Shown: piece by piece, positions 45,128 through 52,932 of the stretch
How the letters are laid out: every line of letters begins with the position of its first letter
How positions within the stretch are numbered: the stretch's first letter is position 1
Assembly (NCBI GenBank): GCA_964019655.1
Contig: CAXHTR010000003.1
Location: 372,001 to 436,000, forward strand
Origin: Perkinsela sp. pyNocScin1
Lineage: Eukaryota > Euglenozoa > Kinetoplastea > Prokinetoplastida > Perkinselidae
Length of the DNA stretch: 64,000 nucleotides
Direction: 5' to 3'
Notes under the pieces: generated by a model
The model's input: the letters and a program-made list of their open reading frames with translations, nothing else
Told to the model about the DNA's origin: nothing
Databases searched by the model: none
Translations under genes and position numbers: made by a program

Positions 45128-45679
45128 ATGCGGGAAAATCAAATCGATCCAAAAAGGAAGCGCTTAGAGATGTTTACGTCTTTCGCCGCACTTCTACGTT
45201 CCTGCGGTGTCAATGAGAGCGAAATTTTTCGCATTTGCTCGCACCCGGGCATGCGCGAAGAGGCTGCTCCATTTCAAAGGTTTCGCAGGGCATTTAAAAT
45301 GTTCTCCGATGAGGAGGCTCTGTCAAGCATTGATTCTGTTTCGAAAGAAAAAGCACGTAGCACAGGTGGACTTGGAAATATAGCATCATTGAAGCAACAA
45401 CATAGTGAGTTGCTTCATAGAAACGACATGTTCTGTAAGGGAATCAAGGCCGAAGACTTGGAAAATACTTCCAAAGCACTGTACTTTCCACGAGCAATAC
45501 CAGTCTCTACCACTGAGTATGGGTCAGAACTCTCTGATTCTGAAACAGAATACGTCCGAGACCCGCGCAGCAGTGGAGAGATCAGGATGAGACTGCAGCA
45601 AATTCGAGAAAAAATGGAGATAAATCGAAGAAAAACTCAGCGAGGCATTCGCCAGTGCTATCCATGTAGCAATAAGTAA
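45128..45679 (+). CDS. Unknown basic protein
   Basis: Not recognised, 183 residues from the first ATG at 45128 (an earlier in-frame TTG is unlikely). It is rich in Arg, Lys, Glu and Ser. A helical part with F-R-R-A-F-K-M-F-S-D-E-E-A comes first, and a predicted coiled helix at the end (R-M-R-L-Q-Q-I-R-E-K-M-E-I-N-R-R-K). No signal or membrane segment. Confidence 0.55.
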   Translation: MRENQIDPKRKRLEMFTSFAALLRSCGVNESEIFRICSHPGMREEAAPFQRFRRAFKMFSDEEALSSIDSVSKEKARSTGGLGNIASLKQQHSELLHRNDMFCKGIKAEDLENTSKALYFPRAIPVSTTEYGSELSDSETEYVRDPRSSGEIRMRLQQIREKMEINRRKTQRGIRQCYPCSNK

Positions 45680-45881
45680 CTTTCATTTCAGTTAGTTCAA
45701 CTTGCTTTCAGTAGTTCAACTTTGCTTTCATGAATTCTATCTAAAAAAATGGTTTAGTGCACACCTACACCTTCCTTTTAGAAGCCAAAGTGAATTTTCT
45801 TGTATGATTTGTATCTAGAGTGGAATTCAACATATAGGCTCTTTGTACGAAGCATGATATTCGACGGCTAAGGGTGTAAAT

Positions 45882-46238
45882 ATGCTTAGATTAATACGCT
45901 TCGGACAATCACATCAAAGGTTGATAAGAAATACGTCATTATACGTGCCCAGAGTGGCGCATCATCGAAGCCATCACCCAGGCCTCTGGATGAAGAGTAA
46001 AATGCTCTCCAGGGTTCACGCACTGAGATCTGCGCCGCCCTGCAACATTGGAAGCTTCGTGAGATCAACATTCTTTCAGAATAAGTTGCATTGCACGAAC
46101 GATGCAACGAGTTGCTCCGATGGCTTATTTGAATCAAATGCACTTCCAGTAGCTCGCCTTGTAATGTGGCTACAAACGAAAAACGATACTGATTTCAGTT
46201 TGGAAAAGAAAAGTGTCCTTCAATTCCAAATGGACTAA
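45882..46238 (+). CDS. Small unknown protein, possibly mitochondrial
   Basis: Not recognised, 118 residues. The N-terminus (M-L-R-L-I-R-F-G-Q-S-H-Q-R-L-I-R-N) is Arg-rich and amphipathic, like a presequence, and the first 65 residues carry no acidic residue. Last gene of the plus block, 136 bases before the converging SET gene. Coding status is supported by length and start only. Confidence 0.45.
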   Translation: MLRLIRFGQSHQRLIRNTSLYVPRVAHHRSHHPGLWMKSKMLSRVHALRSAPPCNIGSFVRSTFFQNKLHCTNDATSCSDGLFESNALPVARLVMWLQTKNDTDFSLEKKSVLQFQMD

Positions 46239-46374
46239 TTATAGGCATTTTCAAATAGAAGCTACGAAGAAAATACAGCGTTTCGGCTTTACATTAAATC
46301 AGGGACGCCTCATTACTCTATTTCCCTTCTTGCTTCTATACTTTTTTCATCTCGCTATAAATTCAGATATAGTT

Positions 46375-47217
46375 TTACTCTTTGCCGTTCTCATGGCATT
46401 CGAGGACGATGCTTGTGCACAGAGGTTTGAGGGCTTCCTGTAAGCGTGGCGTGAGATGCTTGTAGCCCTGGATCTTACCGAAGCATGCAGGGAGTCCATC
46501 GGGACCATCGCATGCCGGGGATTCGCCTTGGCAAAGGCAGGGAAATGGTGCGTCCATGTCATACTCCGTCGTCAGGTAGTTGAAGGACACGACGTCGCCA
46601 CGCTTGATGTCCCTAATGGCCACAACGTGAATGGCGTAGGTGTCTTGGAAATTGAACGCTTCGGCATCTCCAGAGGCGTCAGAGCGCTCAGCGTCGTTCC
46701 ACCACACAGGTGTCGCCTTCGAGGCGGTGAGGTCCGGAAGAGAACGCTCCGCATCAAACGCAGGGGTTTCCTCGTCAGCAATGGCTTCATCCTTCTTCTC
46801 AATGACGAGTTTTACATTGGGCTGGCAACTATGTGCGAGATATTCGCATCCACCGCACGGCACCATGTGCTTGCCATTATCCACCTGGATGGTAAACACA
46901 TTCGCCTTTGAAAGGAGCGGGCCTCGGAGGGTAAGGACGTTCTCGCCTTGTTTGATGTCACGATTCGCCATCGTAGAGACGCCGATTTCACTTTCCTGAA
47001 GAAATATAGACGCTTTGTTGATATTCATGCGGTCGAGAGGGAGCTTTGCGCTGAGCGACTGGCGGAATGGCGTGTGGCTGTATGCCGTTACAATATGACG
47101 ATGATAGTCGCTCGGTAGAGAGAGGAATTCTTCGGCAGTCATCTCGTTTGCGATGCTAGCTAGGTCCTGACTTTTTTGGGTGTCGGAGCAGCTCAAAACT
47201 TGCGCAAGTGTAAACAT
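46375..47217 (-). CDS. SET-domain protein, copy 2
   Basis: Paralogue of the SET protein at 10724-11545. From Met at 47217 it has 280 residues; the frame is open to an ATG at 47316, but a textbook pyrimidine tract and AG abut the 47217 ATG, so the shorter form is preferred. Shared blocks: L-P-S-D-Y-H-R-H-I-V-T-A-Y, N-I-N-K-A-S, E-Y-L-A-H-S-C-Q-P-N-V-K-L, S-F-N-Y-L-T-T-E-Y-D-M-D, and C-F-G-K-I-Q-G-Y-K-H-L. The H-S-C-x-P-N part is intact here, unlike in copy 1, so this copy is the better candidate for an active methyltransferase. Confidence 0.82.
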   Translation of the reverse strand: MFTLAQVLSCSDTQKSQDLASIANEMTAEEFLSLPSDYHRHIVTAYSHTPFRQSLSAKLPLDRMNINKASIFLQESEIGVSTMANRDIKQGENVLTLRGPLLSKANVFTIQVDNGKHMVPCGGCEYLAHSCQPNVKLVIEKKDEAIADEETPAFDAERSLPDLTASKATPVWWNDAERSDASGDAEAFNFQDTYAIHVVAIRDIKRGDVVSFNYLTTEYDMDAPFPCLCQGESPACDGPDGLPACFGKIQGYKHLTPRLQEALKPLCTSIVLECHENGKE

Positions 47218-47242
47218 CTGAATAGAAGAAAAAAAGATTCTA
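47218..47242 (-). promoter_or_regulatory. Predicted trans-splice acceptor for SET copy 2
   Basis: Read on the minus strand, a run of about 16 pyrimidines ends in ATTCAG directly before the ATG at 47217. It decides between the two possible starts of the SET gene and is the clearest acceptor-like site in the window. Confidence 0.5.
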
Positions 47243-47491
47243 CAATGGAGTGAATGGCCGAAAATTTCTAACTTCCGCTTTTGCCGAAAGCGTTTCCGAA
47301 AGTTTTGGTAACTCATACGGAAAGATGGAAAAAATAACCAAAATTCTTCTTGGAAGTTTTGCCCTGGAAACTACAAAATATGGATAACCCTGCATTTGTC
47401 CTGACTTAACTTGGCAGTACACGCTCAGCACCAACGGTCGCGACAAATATAATCAATCAATCATTGATACCGAACTCCTTAACTGAAACTT

Positions 47492-49030
47492 TTAAGTATT
47501 TGCTCGCATAATACGACGCACAAGTGCATTGCGTGAAGATGCAAAGAAGCTTGTGAAGACTTTCTGCGCAGACTTTGCGATTGCTGGAAGTGTCTTTCCA
47601 ATAAGTGGGAATCTGTGCATAGGGCTCGTAACGTTTTCATTTTCTCGACATGCTTTAGTTCTCTTATTTGAGATCTCTCGATTTTTCGTATATAAATCAT
47701 GCACATTCGTAGCTTGACAATCGCAACGAGTGATCTCCTGGACACGAAAGCTTGCATGCAGCGATCTAAAGTGATCGCTGACTGTACGAGCAGAGTGTGC
47801 TTTATCGACGACTATCGCTACGGCCCCTTCGTCGACCCATGCGACCCTGCCTCTAAGCGCGACAACGGACTCTGCAATATCTCGTTGTGAAATTCCATTG
47901 TGCATAATTTTGTACACACGCCCCTCGGGCATCCACTGAAAGAGTGCTTCTTCGCTGTTTAGGTTCAGGATGTGAAAATTTTTGTACAATGCGAGATGAT
48001 TTCGTCTCTGGCTTACTGCTGTCGCTGGGAGTTCTCTACAGAGATTTAAGAACACAATGCCCGTGCACAGCGCATCATATGCTGCCTCATGGGCAAAGGA
48101 AGCATTCAGTGGTTTTAATTCCCTTTTGCTACTGAAAATCTGCGTGTATTTACTGAATGCATAAGGAAGGTTAATACCATGCGCCATGAGTGCGTTAGAG
48201 GTTGTTTCATTTACTCCCACAGAAGGCCTATTGGCGCCGTAAGCTGGGTTGTCCATGTAGTATTCGAAGAGGCTCTGCAGAGATATTCGACTAAATCGAT
48301 TCGCTATGTCTGTTGAAGAACTGGAAAGAACTTTCGTATCATAAATAAATGGAAATTTGTTGTGCATATAAGCCCGAAATGCTTGGGGCGAGAATTTCAC
48401 AGTTTGATCCATAGCTTCTATTAAAAAGAGAATATCCATGAGGACATTGTGGCCGACTATGGGTTTTTTCGATTCGCTCATAAGCTGAAAAACCTTTCTA
48501 AAACCAACATAATTCATGAAGTTTTCATCGAACTCATCACAAGATTCGGCCTCGCTACCATGTTGCTTCATTCGGTGTGCTTTATACTCAGCTTCATGAC
48601 CGGCGTTGCAGTACCCCACTCCATCGTATATCCATCTCTGAAAGTTCATATTGTGCTGTTTGTTGAAGATAATGGCCCCTGGCTCAATCATAAAGCGCTT
48701 GCTGCAATGTGCAAGGTCTCCTATTGAGCTTGGAAACACGTAAAAATTGTACGGTCGCACATTATAGCTCGTTTTTGCGTCATAATCGGCCTCTTTATCA
48801 GAATGCTCCATCGCCTCGAAGAGACATACACCTACTTGAATGAGCCCATATTTTTGTGCGATTTCTGTTTTCTTCTTAAAGCTCATGGACGGAGGGTCGT
48901 CAAACTTCTCCTGGCTTTCCGTATCAGAAATCCCGGTCATTTCAGCGTCGATAGCGATGAAAGCACTTCTCTTAATTTGCGGCCCTATACTTTGCAAAAC
49001 ATATGGAAAATTTTCTTTAGTGACGTCCAT
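47492..49030 (-). CDS. PARN: PARN-type poly(A) ribonuclease
   Basis: DEDD-family 3'-5' exonuclease that trims poly(A) tails and snoRNA ends, 512 residues. It starts M-D-V-T-K-E-N-F, as PARN proteins do. Catalytic residues are seen in F-I-A-I-D-A-E-M-T-G-I (Asp28, Glu30), G-H-N-V-L-M-D-I-L-F-L (Asp) and H-E-A-A-Y-D-A-L-C-T-G (His and Asp). An R3H-like or RRM part may follow but is diverged. The basic C-terminal tail could be a nuclear signal. Kinetoplastids carry several PARN paralogues. Confidence 0.93.
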   Translation of the reverse strand: MDVTKENFPYVLQSIGPQIKRSAFIAIDAEMTGISDTESQEKFDDPPSMSFKKKTEIAQKYGLIQVGVCLFEAMEHSDKEADYDAKTSYNVRPYNFYVFPSSIGDLAHCSKRFMIEPGAIIFNKQHNMNFQRWIYDGVGYCNAGHEAEYKAHRMKQHGSEAESCDEFDENFMNYVGFRKVFQLMSESKKPIVGHNVLMDILFLIEAMDQTVKFSPQAFRAYMHNKFPFIYDTKVLSSSSTDIANRFSRISLQSLFEYYMDNPAYGANRPSVGVNETTSNALMAHGINLPYAFSKYTQIFSSKRELKPLNASFAHEAAYDALCTGIVFLNLCRELPATAVSQRRNHLALYKNFHILNLNSEEALFQWMPEGRVYKIMHNGISQRDIAESVVALRGRVAWVDEGAVAIVVDKAHSARTVSDHFRSLHASFRVQEITRCDCQATNVHDLYTKNREISNKRTKACRENENVTSPMHRFPLIGKTLPAIAKSAQKVFTSFFASSRNALVRRIMRANT

Positions 49031-49127
49031 TTTGCATCTTCAAGAAGAGTTAAAGTGAAGAGAAGTTGTATAAAGCGCTTTTTTAAAATAAAAACGTTGA
49101 TATGCACGACTTATTGGTTGGCAAAGC

Positions 49128-50531
49128 CTAAGAATAAGTCCCAGAAGAAGAATCGAAATGCATCCGTTGAATATCATGACCTGACAAACCATCTGCGAAC
49201 TGCGAGGAGAATTTTGGAGGTTTCTTATCCTGTGTATTCCAAAAACGTTGAAGCCCCATATCTTCTTTTACTTTGCGTATGGTATATGCATCAGAATTAC
49301 CGAGATTGTAAGTCACTCGGTGCAGAAGCGATTCGTTATTCGGCGTTTCGTTTAAATCATGTAGATCACTAATACGCATCTTCGCTCGTTTCAGGAGAAC
49401 CCCTATGCCACGTTCAGCTTGGTCTGTATTTTTTTCTTTGGGATATAAGGTTTTTTCCACCGAAGAGGCTGTTTTTGTTTTGAAATTACTGAGCTCAATG
49501 TCCGATCGGAGAGCAAAATGCTTCTTCCCTTTCGGAAGCCAGCCATCTCTCAATTTCCAGTATCGTATTGTCGAGCCCCGCAACCCTTCATCTTGCGCAG
49601 CCCATGCTGTTCCTTTCTTTGAATCTTTGCGAAAAGGGTTAAGCAAACATTCATCATGCTGTGATGCCCCAATGAATTCGTTACGCCTTGCTTCCCTCGT
49701 ACAAGATTCGAATTTTCCCGAACTTGGGTGTTCAATGATATGCGCAGGGGACTCATCGCGCTTTGTCGGAGGATACAAGTAAAGCGAAATTTCGTTATAT
49801 GATATCTGCACTGGACCGGAGACATGGCCTGCTAGATTTAGCTTTTCACAGGCCCTTTTGATATATCCAAGCATTTTCTGGAGCACAGGGATGCCTTCAG
49901 AGGCCGAACCGAAATCTTTCAATGTCAGTAAAACAGGACATTTCTTATAAAGATGCTTTGCTGCTTTGATCGACTTGTGATTCATATCAAAGTTATCTGT
50001 CGCACCTCTAATTTCGCACAGGTGTGGGTTGTTTTTTTGTGCCTTTTTGGGCACGTCACACGGATATTTTCGATTTACCTCAATAAGGGTATCTGAGACA
50101 GCGTCCCGAATTTCGCAGTATATTACCATGCTTGAATTTCCGATAGAATTCTTGATTTGTTTGCTTTTTTGCACTAGGTCCATTCCTACTTCTTGTGCTA
50201 ATTTTATTCCATTTCTAAGAGAGCACTCTAGAGGGGGGTCCATGCTGATAATTTTACTTGATTTGCTCATCTGAACACCTGTGATAACAACTTTTGATGC
50301 ATCAATCATTTGGTTGGATGGCATAAGGCCACTTTGTCTTAAATATGTCACTGTATCCCGCGTTGAACAAGAAGAATTGATAAAGGTTGTGTAATCTAAA
50401 GTTGACCTACGCAGTGTGTGCAAGGAATTTCGATCTTTTTCGCTAGATTCATTCTGATCTCTTTCAACTGTATCCAAACAATCAGCCCCGAGATAGGCTA
50501 CTCTTTCTAGCTGTCGAGAAGAGTTTATCAT
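49128..50531 (-). CDS. MTIF3: Mitochondrial translation initiation factor IF3-like
   Basis: Protein of 467 residues with an IF3 core flanked by long extensions. The N-domain is at about 80-140: L-R-N-G-I-K-L-A-Q-E-V-G-M-D-L-V-Q, then M-V-I-Y-C-E-I-R-D as the Y-K-x-x-x-x-E-like end. The C-domain is at about 170-255: H-K-S-I-K-A-A-K-H-L-Y-K-K-C-P-V-L-L-T-L-K, I-K-R-A-C-E-K, and S-L-Y-L-Y-P-P in place of M-x-M-x-L-x-P. The 200-residue C-terminal tail is polar and not recognised. It would act on the mitochondrial small ribosomal subunit. An obvious presequence is not visible. Confidence 0.7.
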   Translation of the reverse strand: MINSSRQLERVAYLGADCLDTVERDQNESSEKDRNSLHTLRRSTLDYTTFINSSCSTRDTVTYLRQSGLMPSNQMIDASKVVITGVQMSKSSKIISMDPPLECSLRNGIKLAQEVGMDLVQKSKQIKNSIGNSSMVIYCEIRDAVSDTLIEVNRKYPCDVPKKAQKNNPHLCEIRGATDNFDMNHKSIKAAKHLYKKCPVLLTLKDFGSASEGIPVLQKMLGYIKRACEKLNLAGHVSGPVQISYNEISLYLYPPTKRDESPAHIIEHPSSGKFESCTREARRNEFIGASQHDECLLNPFRKDSKKGTAWAAQDEGLRGSTIRYWKLRDGWLPKGKKHFALRSDIELSNFKTKTASSVEKTLYPKEKNTDQAERGIGVLLKRAKMRISDLHDLNETPNNESLLHRVTYNLGNSDAYTIRKVKEDMGLQRFWNTQDKKPPKFSSQFADGLSGHDIQRMHFDSSSGTYS

Positions 50532-50957
50532 GCTTCTATGTTTCCTGATCTATCTGTAATGTATATATATATATTTATGCATGTAAGTACACTCATAGAA
50601 GAGGAGTCATTGGATTCATTTGAAATGACTTCTTACCATCATTTACTTTTAATAATCTTCAAAACCGTCTCCTCAATTTTTTTTTTCTCAATTAGATTCG
50701 AATGTGCATGTGTACCCCAGCTGGCTTATATTAATTCTAAGCGAAGACCAAGCTAATAATGAGACCTCGATTCAGTTTCCCCCGCCACTCCCTCTGCCGC
50801 AGCTGGCATTTTCTTATTTTCTCCCGAAACGGAGGAATCCCCCGTTTTAAGAATACCTGCTCTAAATAATAGTAAGCATGTGTACAGATAGCTAGTCAGG
50901 ATTTTTTCCATGCTAAATTCCTTTTTCAAATTATCACTGCATTTCGTTTTCCTAGCC
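50532..50957. other. Divergent intergenic region between mtIF3 and Mrd1
   Basis: A 426-base gap between blocks that run apart. It contains a short TATATATATAT run near 50563-50574 and long pyrimidine stretches near 50660-50695. Likely a transcription start region for both directions. No gene is seen. Confidence 0.45.
50942..50955 (+). promoter_or_regulatory. Predicted trans-splice acceptor for Mrd1
   Basis: TTTCGTTTTCCTAG ends two bases before the ATG at 50958. It lies inside the longer open frame that begins at 50910, so it argues for 50958 as the real start. Confidence 0.45.
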
Positions 50958-52862
50958 ATGAAATCCAAAGTTCAAAAAGATAGTGCAAAGGACATCGAAC
51001 GAGCTGGAGCGTGCAATAAATTGAAATCTTCAAGAATAAGATTGACTTGCTTACCAAAGAATATAGATGAAGAAACTCTGAGATCAAAACTTAAGCCTTA
51101 TGGATGCATTACAGATCTGGTTCTGCTGAAAACATCTCTCGGAGACCCCCGTATGGGCTTTATAGGCTTCAAAACTTGCGAAGAGGCCAATAGGTGCATT
51201 TCGGAAATGAACGGTGCTTACATCGGAAATAGGAGAATAACTGTAGAATTAGCGAAGCCAGTTATCAATGAGGCACACAGATCAGCGTCTCTGACGAAAA
51301 GATGCACTCAAAGATACCAGAATATCAAAAGTTCTGGCCGGGAAAACGCTATAACTACAGATAGAGACTTCTTCGAGAGGATTCATGCACCAAGTAAAAT
51401 TACAAATCTTGTGAAACAGGATGAGCAAGGAACCCCAAACTGGAGAATAATTTTAAAAAATTTACCGTACGAAAGCACATTCGAGTCATTGCAGGAGTAC
51501 ATAAGTCAAAATCTTGGGGATTTTCTCTCGGTGCATATGCCTAAAACAATCAACCATGGAAGGTCAAGGGGTATCGCATTTGTATCATTTAGGCAAAAAG
51601 ACGAAGCGCTTAATGCCCTAAGGTTCTTTCAAAACCATGAATTCCAAGGTAGGCTCCTTGTAGCTGATACTGCTACGCCCAATCCGTATGACTCGACATC
51701 CTCTGACCGGGTGGGATCCACTAGAAATCTCAAGAAATATACTGAGTACAGAGAGAACGCTGGAAATTCCAATAGTATGCTTTATATGGATCATAATACC
51801 GTCCATAGAATCGCTGAAGACCATTTATCAGCAATAAAAGAAAATACCCTTGATCGTAGCAATCCTGGCGCAGCAGCCCGCTCAGCGCTCATGGAGGCTG
51901 TACTCACAAATGATCTACGAGCATCTGCTAATGAATGCGGGGTCAATATGAGTGTATTACAAGGAAAGCCATCTGTTGCTAAAAGTCAACGAATACTAGT
52001 AGTGAAGAATTTACCGGAAACAACACAGAAAATACAGAAAGAGGTTGAGCAGCTCTTTGGACAGTACGGAAAAATTGAATGCGTTAGGGCACCACAGAAG
52101 TACGGTATTCTAATAGTCGCATTTGCTCAGAGTGATGATGCCCTACGAGCCTTCCGAAGGCTATCATTCTCCGCATTTCAAGGCGCTCCCTTGTTTTTGG
52201 AATGGGCTGATGCAAAAATATTTAATGATAGTTTTGCCCAACATCTCAACAAAATTGATTCGCGAACAAATGAAAATTGTAAGAGACTCGTTACAGATCG
52301 CAGGACACTCTACATTCAGAATATCCCTTTCAATTGCTCAGAAGAGAAGCTTATACAAAGTTTGCATCTTCAAGTAAAATACCGAGGCATTGAAGACTTC
52401 GAAGTTAGCAGTGCTCGTATCATCTCGGCAAAAGGCTACGCCTTTGTTGAATTTTTTTCGAAGGTGCATAGCTCAGTGCTTTTGCCCTCAATAAATACAG
52501 GTTACACTATTGATGATAGAGTTGTGCGTGCGGAAGAAAGGCACGAAGCTTCTCTGCCAGAAGCTCAACAGAGTATGCCAGTTCCCGCAGGATGTGATCC
52601 AAAAAAGATTACTGTGAAAAATGTGCCTTTTGAGGCCAATATATCTGAACTGCGATCACTTTTCTCTGCATTCAGTGATGTTGAATCTATACGTATGCCG
52701 AAAAAGACCCACCACTACAGTGCAACAAGCAAGAATAATCACCGGGGATTCGCTTTTGTTGAATTTACAACTCATGAAGGTGCAGCCCGAGCGATAGCTG
52801 CCCTTATGAATACACATATTTACGGTCGGCATCTTGTTCTCGAATACTCCAAGCAAGGCTAA
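50958..52862 (+). CDS. MRD1: Mrd1/RBM19 multi-RRM rRNA-processing protein
   Basis: Nucleolar pre-rRNA factor, 634 residues from Met at 50958. RRMs follow one another: the first is S-R-I-R-L-T-C-L-P-K-N ... R-R-I-T-V-E-L-A-K-P, which matches the first RRM of Mrd1 including V-E-L-A-K-P. Others start at R-I-I-L-K-N-L-P-Y, R-I-L-V-V-K-N-L-P, R-T-L-Y-I-Q-N-I-P and K-I-T-V-K-N-V-P, and the last ends G-R-H-L-V-L-E-Y-S-K. Five or six RRMs agree with the family. It acts with U3 in 18S rRNA maturation. Confidence 0.88.
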   Translation: MKSKVQKDSAKDIERAGACNKLKSSRIRLTCLPKNIDEETLRSKLKPYGCITDLVLLKTSLGDPRMGFIGFKTCEEANRCISEMNGAYIGNRRITVELAKPVINEAHRSASLTKRCTQRYQNIKSSGRENAITTDRDFFERIHAPSKITNLVKQDEQGTPNWRIILKNLPYESTFESLQEYISQNLGDFLSVHMPKTINHGRSRGIAFVSFRQKDEALNALRFFQNHEFQGRLLVADTATPNPYDSTSSDRVGSTRNLKKYTEYRENAGNSNSMLYMDHNTVHRIAEDHLSAIKENTLDRSNPGAAARSALMEAVLTNDLRASANECGVNMSVLQGKPSVAKSQRILVVKNLPETTQKIQKEVEQLFGQYGKIECVRAPQKYGILIVAFAQSDDALRAFRRLSFSAFQGAPLFLEWADAKIFNDSFAQHLNKIDSRTNENCKRLVTDRRTLYIQNIPFNCSEEKLIQSLHLQVKYRGIEDFEVSSARIISAKGYAFVEFFSKVHSSVLLPSINTGYTIDDRVVRAEERHEASLPEAQQSMPVPAGCDPKKITVKNVPFEANISELRSLFSAFSDVESIRMPKKTHHYSATSKNNHRGFAFVEFTTHEGAARAIAALMNTHIYGRHLVLEYSKQG

Positions 52863-52932
52863 AAAAAATATCTCTTTATGTTTTGGAAATGCTGTACGCG
52901 TACAACTATCTCTCTCTGTAATTGCATAATGG

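Noticed and set aside
47217-47316. N-terminal 33-residue extension of SET copy 2
   Set aside because: The paralogue lacks it and a strong acceptor-like site lies directly before the internal ATG.
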